Source: Pseudomonas sp. ADAK13 (lineage in GTDB: Bacteria; Pseudomonadota; Gammaproteobacteria; Pseudomonadales; Pseudomonadaceae). Taken from it: a DNA stretch of 64,000 nucleotides. This document shows positions 44,693-53,771 of this stretch, piece by piece. Numbering within the stretch: position 1 is the first letter of the stretch; every line of letters starts with the position of its first letter. The stretch is taken from assembly GCF_012935715.1 (NCBI RefSeq), contig NZ_CP052860.1, positions 5,890,001-5,954,000 of the forward strand. The letters run 5' to 3'. The notes under the pieces are model-generated. The model was not told where the DNA came from and searched no databases. It saw nothing but the letters and a program-made list of their open reading frames with translations. The translations under genes were made by a program, and so were the position numbers.

Positions 44693-45616
44693 ATGAACCC
44701 GTTTAATTCCGTTCTCGATGCGATGCGACTCGAAAGCTCGCTTTTCGTCCGTCTGCGCGGGCACAGCCCTTGGGCGATCTCTTTCGACACTGGTGCCCAA
44801 GCAAGGTTGGTGGTCATCGCCAAAGGGCATTGCTGGTTCACCCAGGCCGGCCAGCCCCCTTTTATGGTCAGGACGGGCGATTGCCTTATCATCAAACAAG
44901 GTGTCGAGGGTATCCTGGGCGATACGCCGGACCGCGATGCAATCCCATGTTGGGTGGTGGCCGATCACGTGACTGGAAACATGGTGTCGTTCGGAGGCGA
45001 CGCAGAGGTCTGCGAGTTCTTCTCGACGTTATTCACCTTCGACCATGCTGCGGGCGAGCCCTTGTCAGCGCTGCTGCCAAATGTCGTGCATGTCGCAATG
45101 GCTGCCCCTGATGCGGGGCGGATGCTGTTAATCCTTGAGCAGATTGGTGCTGAAGAGGCACAGGATGGGCTCGGCGCACCGTATATCGTCAGCCGGCTTC
45201 TGGACGTTGTGTTCATCCAGGCGATTCGGCTATGGGCGGCCTCCGAGGGCAATATGCCGAACGGCTGGCTTGCCGGCCTGAGCCACCACCAGCTTGCCGG
45301 GACGCTACACCGCATCCATGCTGACCTGGCACGACCATGGACGTTGGAGCAACTTGCCCGGGACGCGGCGATGTCGCGTTCTGCATTCGCGGTGCTCTTC
45401 AAGTCTGTCATCGGGGTTCCGCCGATGACCTACATCGCTAACTGGCGCATCTACCAGGCAAAACTTCTCCTGGCGGCCGGTCAGTCGATTGCCGAGGCGG
45501 CCGAGCAAACGGGCTATAGCTCCGACGTTTCGCTCAGCCGAGCCTTTAAGGCTGTGACCGGAAGGACACCTGGGCAGTGGCGGCAAGAGCGCCGCGTCAG
45601 CACCCGTAGTGCGTAG
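44693..45616 (+). CDS. AraC-family regulator with cupin-type N-terminus
   Basis: A 307-residue regulator. The N-terminal AraC-binding/cupin_6-type domain (about 5-190) is followed by two helix-turn-helix units (about 215-300: LEQLARDAAMSRSAFAVLFK and IAEAAEQTGYSSDVSLSRAFK). Members of this subgroup usually control a divergent oxidoreductase gene, as here. The start is ATG at 44693. Confidence 0.88.
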   Translation: MNPFNSVLDAMRLESSLFVRLRGHSPWAISFDTGAQARLVVIAKGHCWFTQAGQPPFMVRTGDCLIIKQGVEGILGDTPDRDAIPCWVVADHVTGNMVSFGGDAEVCEFFSTLFTFDHAAGEPLSALLPNVVHVAMAAPDAGRMLLILEQIGAEEAQDGLGAPYIVSRLLDVVFIQAIRLWAASEGNMPNGWLAGLSHHQLAGTLHRIHADLARPWTLEQLARDAAMSRSAFAVLFKSVIGVPPMTYIANWRIYQAKLLLAAGQSIAEAAEQTGYSSDVSLSRAFKAVTGRTPGQWRQERRVSTRSA

Positions 45617-45646
45617 TTCCTCTGCAAGGAGAAATACTGCGTTTAG

Positions 45647-45850
45647 CTAACCTTTACGTTCAGGATGATACGAGCGGGGAAGCTTGGCCGTGCGTAGGGT
45701 ATATGCCGCAGCGATTTCCTGAAGCAAGTGGCACATCCAACGGTGCGTCGAGTCGCTGTCGAACACTTTGCTCCACAAGGTGAATTCGCGCCGCAGCGGC
45801 AGTTCAAAGGGCGGGTGATCATAAATGATCACCCATTCCTGCACCTCCAT
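45647..45850 (-). CDS. small unknown protein
   Basis: A 67-residue protein (VIIYDHPPFELPLRREFTLW, RWMCHLLQEIAAAYTLRTAK). GGGAG at good distance before the ATG supports it. It lies 23 bases downstream of the UxaA-family dehydratase gene on the same strand and may be its last operon partner. No family recognised. Confidence 0.55.
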   Translation of the reverse strand: MEVQEWVIIYDHPPFELPLRREFTLWSKVFDSDSTHRWMCHLLQEIAAAYTLRTAKLPRSYHPERKG

Positions 45851-45873
45851 TGTTATCTCCCCCCTTCAAAGCC

Positions 45874-47430
45874 TTAAGTAATCGCGCCAATCTGCCAAGG
45901 CACAAATTCATTCTGCCCATAGCCGTGAAGTTCGCTTTTGCTGCGCTCTCCGGAAGCGACGCGCAGCAGCATGTCGAAGATATGGGCGCCGCGTTCCTCG
46001 ATCGTATCGGTGCCGTCGGCGATACCGCCACAGTTCACGTCCATGTCCTCTTCCTGATGGTTGAACATGTGCGAGTTGGTCGCGATCTTGATCGAAGGCG
46101 AGGGCGCGCAGCCAAACGCCGACCCGCGGCCTGTGGTGAACGCAAGCAGGTTGGCACCGCCCGCCACCTGGCCGGTGGCCGAGATCGGGTCGTAGCCGGG
46201 GGTGTCCATGAACACCAGGCCGTGGGCGGTGACGGCTTCGGCGTATTCGTAGACATCCACCAGGTTGGTGGAACCGCCCTTGGCTACGGCGCCGAGGGAT
46301 TTCTCCAGGATGGTCGTCAGCCCACCGGCCTTGTTGCCGGCCGATGGGTTGTTATTGAGTTCGGCGTTCATGCGCTGGCAGTAGTCCTCCCACCAGCGAA
46401 TACGTGCGATGAGTTTTTCACCGACCGCGCTGCTCACCGCGCGGCGTGTCAGCAGGTGCTCGGCGCCATAGACCTCTGGCGTTTCGGAGAGGATCGCCGT
46501 GCCGCCTGCCGCCACCAGCCGGTCAACCGCATTGCCCAGGGCCGGGTTGGCGGTGATCCCGGAGTAACCGTCCGAGCCGCCGCATTGCAGCCCCACAATC
46601 AGGTGCTTGGCACTGACTGTCTCGCGGTGTACCTGGTTGGCGGTCGGAAGGAGCGCCTTGATCTGCTCGATGCCGTTGGCAATGGACTTCGAGGTGCCCC
46701 CGGTGCCCTGGATGGTGAACACCCGAAGGTGCGGGCCGGCGCTCAGGTGCTGGGCCTTGAGCAGGTCGTCGATTTGGTTGGTCTCGCATCCCAGGCCGAT
46801 CATCAGCACGGAATGGAAGTTGGCGTGAACGGCATAACCTCCCAGCGTTCGCTGCAGCATGGCCAAGGCCACGCCACCGGGGTCCACGGCGCAGCCGATG
46901 CCGTGGGTCAGGGCCACCACCCCATCGACATTCGGGTATGGCGCGAGCGCTTCAGGGTGAATGTCACGGCGGAAGTAATCTGCGATTGCCCGCGCCACGG
47001 TGGCCGAGCAGTTCACCGAGGTCAGCACGCCAATGTAATTGCGCGTTGCCACGCGGCCGTCCGGGCGAACGATGCCCATGAACGTCGCTTCTCGCTGCGG
47101 TGTCGGCTTGGCGTCGATGCCGAATTCATGGTTGCGTGAAAAGTGCGCCATGCCGAGGTTATGACTGTGGACATGCGCACCGGCCTCAATCGCCTCAGAC
47201 GCGACACCGATGATCTGGCCGTAACGGCGAACATTCTCGCCGGCCTCAATACGCCGCACGGCGACCTTGTGCCCGGCAGGAATCGCCTGGCGCACCACCA
47301 CACCTTCTGCTTCCAGCAAGAGCCCGGCAGGCAGCGGCTGGCGTGCGATCAGTACATCGTCATGCGGGTCAAGGCGAATCGTGGCGGCTGCAATCTGGCT
47401 TTGCGCACTTGTTTTAGCAATCAATTCCAT
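45874..47430 (-). CDS. UxaA/GarD-family sugar-acid dehydratase
   Basis: A 518-residue full-length enzyme of the altronate/galactarate dehydratase family: an N-terminal SAF domain (about 1-95), then the UxaA core with GYVRPDGRVATRNY-like segment, the Cys-containing metal site regions (NCSATVARAI, GLGCETNQI, GLQCGGSDGYSG) and EEDMDVNCGGIADG near the end. These enzymes use Fe(II)/Mn(II) to dehydrate hexonates or hexarates. Together with the KDA-dehydratase-like and semialdehyde dehydrogenase genes on the other arm it fits a sugar-acid to 2-oxoglutarate route. The substrate is not fixed by the sequence. Confidence 0.9.
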   Translation of the reverse strand: MELIAKTSAQSQIAAATIRLDPHDDVLIARQPLPAGLLLEAEGVVVRQAIPAGHKVAVRRIEAGENVRRYGQIIGVASEAIEAGAHVHSHNLGMAHFSRNHEFGIDAKPTPQREATFMGIVRPDGRVATRNYIGVLTSVNCSATVARAIADYFRRDIHPEALAPYPNVDGVVALTHGIGCAVDPGGVALAMLQRTLGGYAVHANFHSVLMIGLGCETNQIDDLLKAQHLSAGPHLRVFTIQGTGGTSKSIANGIEQIKALLPTANQVHRETVSAKHLIVGLQCGGSDGYSGITANPALGNAVDRLVAAGGTAILSETPEVYGAEHLLTRRAVSSAVGEKLIARIRWWEDYCQRMNAELNNNPSAGNKAGGLTTILEKSLGAVAKGGSTNLVDVYEYAEAVTAHGLVFMDTPGYDPISATGQVAGGANLLAFTTGRGSAFGCAPSPSIKIATNSHMFNHQEEDMDVNCGGIADGTDTIEERGAHIFDMLLRVASGERSKSELHGYGQNEFVPWQIGAIT

Positions 47431-47532
47431 TACGGCACCTTACTGGGCGGGAAAGCGGATGCTGGGCTACAGGGTTCATAGCCCGATCCTAACGCCGGCT
47501 CGACGGGGCGGGTAATGAAAATCCGGAGGCTT

Positions 47533-47553
47533 TAGATAACCGGGCGTTATCTA
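47533..47553. promoter_or_regulatory. candidate LysR operator, dehydratase arm
   Basis: TAGATAAC-CGGGC-GTTATCTA, a perfect 8-bp dyad 103 bases before the dehydratase gene. Its GATA...GTTATC core recurs at 48605. No T-run follows, so it is not a terminator. Confidence 0.6.
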
Positions 47554-47568
47554 TGTGGCGCCGCCGGG

Positions 47569-48492
47569 CTACTTCGTCAGTTCCTCTATCAGCAGGTGCG
47601 TCAGTTGCGAGAGTTCCACCTGGGTGCGCGTGACGATGGCGAACGGTTCGGTCTTGGGCGTGATGGTACAAGGCAGCAGCGCCAGCATGGCCTGCAACAG
47701 CGGCAGCTCGGCCACGTCGGTAGGCAACACCGCGACCAGGTTCGGGTCATTGATCAGCAGTAGCAACGTGGCAAAGGTGGATGAGGTTTCGATGGGGTGC
47801 GCCGGAAAATTCACGCCTGCCTCGTGGAACTCACGCTCCAGGGTCTGGCGCAGCGGCATGTTCGCCGAGAAAACCACCCAGCCTGAATCCGCAAGGTCTT
47901 CCAGGGCCAGCGAGCTGCGCCCCGCCAACGGATGCTTGGGGTTGGCCATGACCACCAGCGCCTCGGGTTTCATGCTGATGCTGTCATAGGCGGTGGGGCG
48001 CGGGCTCACGCTGGGGTAACACAGCGCCACGTCCAGCCGGCCCTGGTCCAGCAGGCTCAGCAGCTTGACGCTGGTGTCCTCGACAATCTCGATGGTCGCC
48101 TGGGGTTGACGCTTGCGCAGCCGCAGCAGGCTGTCGGTCAGCAGCGGCACGCCGCCCATGATCGTGCCGACGGTGATGCGGCCCCCGTGTCCCTGGAAGA
48201 TCCCTTGCATTTCCTGCCGAAGATGGGAGAGGTCAGTCAGGATCAACCGTGCATAGCGAATCGCGCAACGGCCCATCGCATTCGCATTGAGCCCCTTGCT
48301 GGTGCGCTCGAACAGCGTCGCGCCGAGGGTTTCCTCTACATCGTGCAGGGCCTTGGTGGCGCCGGGCTGGGTGATGCCGATGATTTCGGCGGCCCGGTGG
48401 ATGGAGCCGTGGTCGTCCAGCGCAACCAACAGGCGCAATTGCTTGAGGCGAAGGCGCGAGGAGATGGTCTCCAGGGTCGGCATCGTCATCAT
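47569..48492 (-). CDS. LysR-family regulator of the sugar-acid cluster
   Basis: A 307-residue LysR protein of the GbpR/GalR-like type: HTH at about 14-70 (LRLLVALDDHGSIHRAAEIIG, ITQPGATKALHDVE), then the effector domain. It lies between the two arms of the catabolic cluster; two similar palindromes sit at the heads of the arms. It most probably activates both in response to the substrate or an intermediate. Confidence 0.88.
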   Translation of the reverse strand: MMTMPTLETISSRLRLKQLRLLVALDDHGSIHRAAEIIGITQPGATKALHDVEETLGATLFERTSKGLNANAMGRCAIRYARLILTDLSHLRQEMQGIFQGHGGRITVGTIMGGVPLLTDSLLRLRKRQPQATIEIVEDTSVKLLSLLDQGRLDVALCYPSVSPRPTAYDSISMKPEALVVMANPKHPLAGRSSLALEDLADSGWVVFSANMPLRQTLEREFHEAGVNFPAHPIETSSTFATLLLLINDPNLVAVLPTDVAELPLLQAMLALLPCTITPKTEPFAIVTRTQVELSQLTHLLIEELTK

Positions 48493-48604
48493 CAGGTAGG
48501 CGCCTTTTTTTATAGGTGCTGCGCATTAGGCATCAGCTCATCGGAAAACTCCAGCCGGCTCCGGTCCCGTAGCAGGCGCTAGCTGGAGCCCGTCTTCAGC
48601 CGGG

Positions 48605-48621
48605 GATAGCTGACGGTTATC
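48605..48621. promoter_or_regulatory. candidate LysR operator, divergent arm
   Basis: GATAGCTGACGGTTATC matches GATAACCGGGCGTTATC at 47535-47551 in 12 of 17 positions, with identical outer halves GATA and GTTATC. It lies 137 bases before the AroE-like gene. Confidence 0.5.
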
Positions 48622-48757
48622 GAGGGCGGTCGACTTCTCATTACTCGGCCTGCAGGAAGTGCAGTACTTTTAATCCATCCGGTTTTGCGGTGTTTAGTGT
48701 TTCGTCGTAGAGCCCGCAAAACAGCCCGGATTGTTTTTATAGAGAGGAGCCACGTAC

Positions 48758-49570
48758 ATGCCTGACAGGCTGGATAACACCCTAGAAGTGACGGGCAGAA
48801 CCCGGGTATTGGGGATTCTTGCTCACCCCACCGAACATGTAAAAGCGCCGCCCAAGATCAACCGGATTGCCCGTGAGCGCGGCAGTGACGCGATCATGGT
48901 GCCCATGAATGTCGCGCCCAAAGACTTCGAAGCTTTCGTCAACAGTCTTCGAACCCTGCTGAGCTTCGATGGCGCGATTGTCACGGTGCCCTTCAAGCAA
49001 GCCATCCTGGGGTTGTGTGACGAACTCAGTGAACAGGCCGCAGCCGTCGGCGCCGCCAATGTCATCCGGCGCCTGCCCGATGGCCGCCTGGTGGGCGATC
49101 AACTCGATGGCGTCGGCTTCCTGCAGGGGCTGCAGCATGCCGGCATCGAAGTCGCCGGCCAGTCGGTGTACCTGGTTGGTGCCGGTGGCGCGGCCAACGC
49201 AGTGGCCTTCGCGCTGGCCAACGCCGGCATCTCCCGGCTGACCCTGGCCAACCGCAGTGAACACAAGAGTCTTGAACTCAAGGAACGGCTGCTGCGGCAT
49301 TACCCGTCCCTGGAGGTCGCTCTGGGAACCCGTGATCCCAGTGGCCACCAACTGGTGATCAATGGCACGTCGCTGGGCATGCACGCCACCGACCCGTTGC
49401 CGCTGGATGTCGACAAGCTGACTGCGCAGATGACCGTCGCCGAAGTGGTCCAGGAACCGGAGCGCACGGCGTTGCTGAACGCAGCCGAGGGCATCGGCTG
49501 CCGGGTCCACCTGGGACGCCACATGCTGGAACACCAGGTGCAGTTGATGGCGGATTTCCTCGGCCTGTAA
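48758..49570 (+). CDS. shikimate dehydrogenase-family oxidoreductase (AroE-like, not AroE proper)
   Basis: A 270-residue NAD(P)-dependent enzyme with the AroE fold: catalytic Lys80 (TVPFKQ) and Asp117 (DQLDGVG), and the nucleotide loop GAGGAANAVA. The two Ser that hold shikimate in AroE (SLSP) are replaced (HVKAPPKIN), so the substrate should differ, for example quinate, aminoshikimate or another cyclic or acyclic polyol acid. AGGAG precedes the ATG. It is the first gene of the long divergent operon. Confidence 0.88.
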   Translation: MPDRLDNTLEVTGRTRVLGILAHPTEHVKAPPKINRIARERGSDAIMVPMNVAPKDFEAFVNSLRTLLSFDGAIVTVPFKQAILGLCDELSEQAAAVGAANVIRRLPDGRLVGDQLDGVGFLQGLQHAGIEVAGQSVYLVGAGGAANAVAFALANAGISRLTLANRSEHKSLELKERLLRHYPSLEVALGTRDPSGHQLVINGTSLGMHATDPLPLDVDKLTAQMTVAEVVQEPERTALLNAAEGIGCRVHLGRHMLEHQVQLMADFLGL

Positions 49571-49605
49571 GCGGTTGCACTCACTTCAAATAAGAAGGAT
49601 TGATC

Positions 49606-50853
49606 ATGAATGAATTAGCCATCCATGGCGGACCACGCGCCATCGAAGGAACCCTGCCGAGCTTTCGTGATGCGTCCGGGCGCACATTCGACGCCGAGGA
49701 AGAAAAACTCCTGCTGGAAGTGATTCGGTCCGGCAGCCTGTCCTTCCTGGTCGGGCCCAAGACCCGGCAGTTCGAGCAACGCTGGGCGCAGATGTATGGC
49801 GTGTCCACGGCCGTGGCGGTGGCGAACGGCACAGCGGCGCTGCATACCGCGGTGATCTACCTGAACCCCGAACCTGGGGACGAAATCATCCTGTCGCCAG
49901 TGACGGACATTGGCACCGTGATTCCGGTACTCGCGCAACTCGCGGTGCCGGTCTTCGCTGATGTCGACCCGCTCACGCAGAACCTCGACCCGATCTCCAT
50001 CGAGAAGAACATTACCCCGCGAACCCGCGCGATCATCGTCACCCACGTGTACGGCCATCCGGCGGACATGGACGCGATCATGGCGATCGCCAAAAAGCAC
50101 AACCTGTTTGTGATCGAGGACTGCGCCCAGGCGCACCTGGCCTACTACAAGGGCCAGTTGTGCGGCACCTTCGGCGATGTAGGGTGCTTCAGCTTCCAGC
50201 AGTCCAAGCACATGACCACCGGTGACGGCGGCATGGTGATCAGCAACCGCGACGAATACAACGGCCGTGGCCTGCGCGCCAGCAGTGACAAGGGCTGGCC
50301 GCGTGAGCGTGGTGGCCGCGACCATCTGTTCCTGGCGCCCAACTACCACATGACCGAATTGCAGGCCGCCGTCGGCCTGGCGCAGGTCGAGAAACTGCCG
50401 CAGTTCGTCGAGGCACGTATCGCGTCGGCCGATCGCCTGACCGAGTTGTTGGAGGGGTTGCCGATCCAGCCGGTATTGCCACTGCCGCAGACCCGCGGGG
50501 TGTACTTCTTCTATTCGTTCCGCGTCGACACCGCGCAACTGAAGTGCTCGATGCGCGATGTCATGAAAGCGCTGGTGGCGGAAGGCATTGACGGTTTCAT
50601 CGGTTATCCGGGCGAGGTGCCGCTCTACAGCTACCCGGTCATCCGCGAGCGCAAGACGTTCGGTACCTCGGGGCTGCCTTTCACCTTGCCTGGCGTAACC
50701 CCGCAGGACTTTTCCAGCAGCGTCTGCCCGGTGGCGGAAACCGCCTGCAAGGAAACGGTGTGCATGTGGTGGACCGACCGTTTCGAGGACAAACACCTGC
50801 AAGGCATCGCCCACGCGATCCGCAAAGTGCTGACGGCCTACGGCCGGGGCTGA
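49606..50853 (+). CDS. DegT/DnrJ/EryC1/StrS-family PLP enzyme (AHBA-synthase-like)
   Basis: A 415-residue fold-type I PLP protein: Asp172 (IEDCAQAH) holds the ring nitrogen and Lys201 (FSFQQSKHMTTGDGG) forms the aldimine. The family makes amino sugars or AHBA by transamination, and some members deaminate. In a catabolic cluster with an AroE-like dehydrogenase and an amino-acid-type transporter a deaminating or reverse transaminase role seems likely (inference). AAGAAGGA lies before the ATG at 49606. Confidence 0.9.
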   Translation: MNELAIHGGPRAIEGTLPSFRDASGRTFDAEEEKLLLEVIRSGSLSFLVGPKTRQFEQRWAQMYGVSTAVAVANGTAALHTAVIYLNPEPGDEIILSPVTDIGTVIPVLAQLAVPVFADVDPLTQNLDPISIEKNITPRTRAIIVTHVYGHPADMDAIMAIAKKHNLFVIEDCAQAHLAYYKGQLCGTFGDVGCFSFQQSKHMTTGDGGMVISNRDEYNGRGLRASSDKGWPRERGGRDHLFLAPNYHMTELQAAVGLAQVEKLPQFVEARIASADRLTELLEGLPIQPVLPLPQTRGVYFFYSFRVDTAQLKCSMRDVMKALVAEGIDGFIGYPGEVPLYSYPVIRERKTFGTSGLPFTLPGVTPQDFSSSVCPVAETACKETVCMWWTDRFEDKHLQGIAHAIRKVLTAYGRG

Positions 50854-50914
50854 CTCATACACACGACAGGCCGTTGCCCGGCCTGGCGTTTCCCAAATGG
50901 AAGAGGTTCTTGCG

Positions 50915-51838
50915 ATGCAAACGACTGGGCCGTACTCGGGGCTGTTTCCTGTTGCTCCCACGCCATTCACCGACGCCGGCGAACTCGATTTCGAGGGGCA
51001 GGGGCGTGTGCTGGACTGCATGATCGACCAGGGCGTCGATGGCATTTGTATTCTGGCCAACTACTCGGAGCAGTTTCTGCTCTCGGATGAGGAGCGCCGG
51101 CAGTTGACCGTTTTCTGCCTGGAGCACGTCAAGGAGCGTGTGCCGGTGATGGTCACCTGCAGCCACTTCAGCACCCAGGTCGCTGGCCAGCGTGCACGTC
51201 ACGCGGCAGACCATGGCGCTGCACTGATCATGATGATGCCGCCCTACCATGGCGCGGGCATCAAGCTTGAGCCGCGCCTGATCCGTGAGCATTTCGCCCG
51301 CGTCGCAGAGGCGTGCCAGTTGCCGATCATGATCCAGGACGCGCCACTGAGCGGCGTGGCGCTCTCCACCACCTTCCTGGCAGAAGTGGCGCGTAACTTG
51401 CCGCTGGTGCGTTACTTCAAGATCGAAGTGCCCGGCACTGCCGCCAAGCTGCGCGAGTTGATAGAACTCGGCGGCAGCAATATCGAGGGGCCTTTCAACG
51501 GTGAAGAGGCGATCACCCTGATGGCCGACCTGGATGCCGGTGCGCGTGGCGTAATGGCCAGCGCGATGATTCCAGACCTGATCCGGCCAGTGATGGCCGC
51601 CCATGCCGAAGGCCGTCGCCAGGACGCTATCCGGGCCTACGAACGGATACTCCCGTTGATCAATTATGAGAACCGCCAGTGCGGGCTGCGTGCAGCCAAG
51701 ACGGTCATGAAGGAGGGCGGGGTCATCAAGTCCGACAGCGTGCGCCATCCCCTGGAGGCGTTGCATCCGAAGACACGTGAAGGTCTGCTCGAACTGGCCA
51801 GGGCGGCCAACCCGATCGCCTTGCATTGGGGTAAATAA
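50915..51838 (+). CDS. DHDPS-family dehydratase, L-2-keto-3-deoxyarabonate dehydratase-like
   Basis: A 307-residue class I lyase of the dihydrodipicolinate-synthase family. The Schiff-base Lys is Lys169 (VRYFKIEVPG). Instead of the DHDPS GTTGE motif it has LANYSEQF, and it keeps MPPYHGA, IEGPFNGEEAI and LPLINYENRQ, the features I know from L-2-keto-3-deoxyarabonate dehydratase (AraD of Azospirillum). That enzyme makes 2-oxoglutarate semialdehyde. ATG 50915 follows AGAGG by 8 bases; an in-frame ATG at 50897 is less likely. Confidence 0.88.
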   Translation: MQTTGPYSGLFPVAPTPFTDAGELDFEGQGRVLDCMIDQGVDGICILANYSEQFLLSDEERRQLTVFCLEHVKERVPVMVTCSHFSTQVAGQRARHAADHGAALIMMMPPYHGAGIKLEPRLIREHFARVAEACQLPIMIQDAPLSGVALSTTFLAEVARNLPLVRYFKIEVPGTAAKLRELIELGGSNIEGPFNGEEAITLMADLDAGARGVMASAMIPDLIRPVMAAHAEGRRQDAIRAYERILPLINYENRQCGLRAAKTVMKEGGVIKSDSVRHPLEALHPKTREGLLELARAANPIALHWGK

Positions 51839-52039
51839 GGTCGAGGCCCCGGTACGAACGAGGTACCCGGGCTACTCGCCTAAGCTGTCTGAGGGAACGA
51901 CATTCATAGCGCCTGGAGTTGGAGCGAAAGAGCTCATGAGGTCAATAAAAACAAGAACTGCCAGTCATTGTGATTTTCTGCTGCGATGACAGCGTCTGCC
52001 GCCACTAGCTGTATATATCTCGATGTGAGGGGTATTTGA

Positions 52040-52858
52040 ATGTCAGGCCGAATAAGTGAAAACAGCTTTGCCAAGCCCACATTGGTCGTGTCCCAGGGAG
52101 GGTGGAACACTGGCGATGTGGACGAGAAACGCCCGTCGCTGGTGTCGTTCGACGGTGTACGCAAGAACTTCGGGAGCCTGCAGGTCCTGAAAGACGTAAC
52201 GCTGGACATCAAGGCGGGCCAGGTCATCTCGTTGATTGGTCGAAGTGGCTCGGGCAAGAGCACGGCACTGCGCTGTGTCAACGGCCTGGAACGCATTGAT
52301 GGTGGAACGCTGAAGGTCTGTGGCCGCGACTTGTCCACCCCCGGCAGTGATTTGCGCGAGTTGCGCAAGGAAGTCGGCATCGTCTTCCAGAGCTTCAATC
52401 TGTTTCCGCACCTGACCGTCGCGGACAACGTCACGCTGGCCTTGCGCAAAGTCTTGAAAGTCAGCCAGCACCACGCCTTGGATGTGGCCAGGGACGTATT
52501 GAACCAAGTGGGGCTGCTGGAAAAGATCGACAACTATCCCGAGCAATTATCCGGCGGCCAGCAGCAGCGTGTCGCGATTGCCCGCGCCCTGGCGATGCGC
52601 CCCAGGTTGATCCTGTTCGATGAAGTGACGTCGTCGCTCGACCCGGAGCTGACCGGGGAAGTGCTCAAGGTGATTGAAAAGTTGGCGGCCGACGGCATGA
52701 CCATGTTGCTGGTGACCCATGAAATGGCATTTGCCCGGTCGGTCTCGGACGAGATCGTGTTCATGCACCAAGGCAAGGTCTGGGAAAAAGGCGGTGCCCA
52801 GATACTGACATCACCCGACTCCCAGGAGTTGGCGCAATTCATCGGCAGCGGCTTATAA
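52040..52858 (+). CDS. polar amino-acid-type ABC transporter, ATPase subunit
   Basis: A 272-residue GlnQ/HisP-type ATPase: Walker A GRSGSGKST, Q-loop VFQSFNLFPH, signature LSGGQQQRVAIARAL, Walker B LILFDEVTSSLDPE, switch His in VTHE. It has an unusual 35-residue N-terminal extension before the core. A 201-bp gap precedes it, longer than elsewhere in the operon, so an internal promoter is possible. GAGGGG lies before the ATG. Confidence 0.93.
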   Translation: MSGRISENSFAKPTLVVSQGGWNTGDVDEKRPSLVSFDGVRKNFGSLQVLKDVTLDIKAGQVISLIGRSGSGKSTALRCVNGLERIDGGTLKVCGRDLSTPGSDLRELRKEVGIVFQSFNLFPHLTVADNVTLALRKVLKVSQHHALDVARDVLNQVGLLEKIDNYPEQLSGGQQQRVAIARALAMRPRLILFDEVTSSLDPELTGEVLKVIEKLAADGMTMLLVTHEMAFARSVSDEIVFMHQGKVWEKGGAQILTSPDSQELAQFIGSGL

Positions 52859-52885
52859 CTATAAACAACTCAGGAATACGTTCTC

Positions 52886-53692
52886 ATGAAAGCGATCACA
52901 ATTAATGTACTCCGTGTGGCCACGATGCTCGCGGTGACCGCGCTGTCGGTCCAGGCCCACGCCAACGCACTGGACGATATCAAGAAGCGCGGGGAGTTGG
53001 TGGCGGCGATCGATGTCAGCTATCCGCCGTTTGGCAAAATTGATGCGACGGCGGGCGAGTCGGGCTCGGACGTCGACACCGCAAGGCTGCTGGCGCAGGA
53101 CCTGGGCGTGAAGCTGAAGATTATTCCGGTCTCCGGCGCGGCGCGCGTGCCGTTCCTGCTGTCGAACAAGGCCGATGTGGTGATCGCCTCGTTCTCCGTC
53201 ACCGAAGAGCGCAAAAAGGTCGTCGATTATTCCCTGCCGTATGCGGTGGATTACCTGGTGGTAGCGAGCGAAAAAGCCAATGCGATCACCCAGGTGGGTG
53301 ACCTGGCGGGCAAGAGCGTCGCCGTAACGCGCGGCACCACGGCGGATATCGAACTCACCAAGTCGCTGAAGGGCGCCTCCGTCTCAGCCAACGTGGTGCG
53401 TTATGAAGACGAGGCCACGGCCAACACGGCAGTCGTCACCGGGCAGCAGGACATCATCGCCGCGTCCCTGTCGACGGTCCAGGAACTGCAAAAGCAGGTG
53501 CCCGCCAAGAACATCGAAATCAAGTTCAACATGGCGCATTACCCCCTCGCCATCGGCCTGCGCAAGCAGGAGCCAGAGCTGAAGGCCTGGCTGGACGCGT
53601 GGGTTACCAAGAACGTCGAGAATGGAAAGCTGGACAAGATCTTCGTGCAGTACTTTGGCCAATCCTTGCCCGCTGATCTGCTGAAACCCTGA
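52886..53692 (+). CDS. periplasmic solute-binding protein (family 3)
   Basis: A 268-residue binding protein with a Sec signal peptide (to about residue 25, AHA|N) and the SBP_bac_3 fold (ALDDIKKRGELVAAIDVSYPPFG, VDYSLPYAVDYLVVA, GKSVAVTRGTT). The ligand should be an amino acid or a related zwitterionic compound. A strong hairpin with T-run directly after the gene would give it more transcript than the permeases. Confidence 0.93.
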   Translation: MKAITINVLRVATMLAVTALSVQAHANALDDIKKRGELVAAIDVSYPPFGKIDATAGESGSDVDTARLLAQDLGVKLKIIPVSGAARVPFLLSNKADVVIASFSVTEERKKVVDYSLPYAVDYLVVASEKANAITQVGDLAGKSVAVTRGTTADIELTKSLKGASVSANVVRYEDEATANTAVVTGQQDIIAASLSTVQELQKQVPAKNIEIKFNMAHYPLAIGLRKQEPELKAWLDAWVTKNVENGKLDKIFVQYFGQSLPADLLKP

Positions 53693-53710
53693 GACGGGCT
53701 CCAGCACCTG

Positions 53711-53742
53711 ACGAACCGGGCGCGTTGCCCCGGTTCGTTTTT
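53711..53742 (+). terminator. intrinsic terminator/attenuator inside the ABC operon
   Basis: ACGAACCGGG and CCCGGTTCGT form a perfect 10-bp stem with an 8-base loop, followed by TTTTTC. It lies between the binding-protein gene and the first permease gene, so it is likely partial and sets the protein ratio. Confidence 0.75.
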
Positions 53743-53771
53743 CTTCTCTGACGGATTGTCGGGACCGGAAT

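Noticed and set aside
45850..47139. Plus-strand open frame of 429 codons opposite the UxaA-family gene
   Set aside because: Shadow of the dehydratase gene; no domain or start signal.
47533..47553. Palindrome as a terminator of the LysR gene
   Set aside because: No T-run on the minus strand after the stem, and a matching half-site pair occurs before the divergent operon, so an operator is more likely.
49615..51060. Minus-strand open frame of 481 codons opposite the DegT and lyase genes
   Set aside because: Low-complexity His/Arg/Gln-rich translation typical of an antisense shadow; the plus-strand genes have clear catalytic residues.
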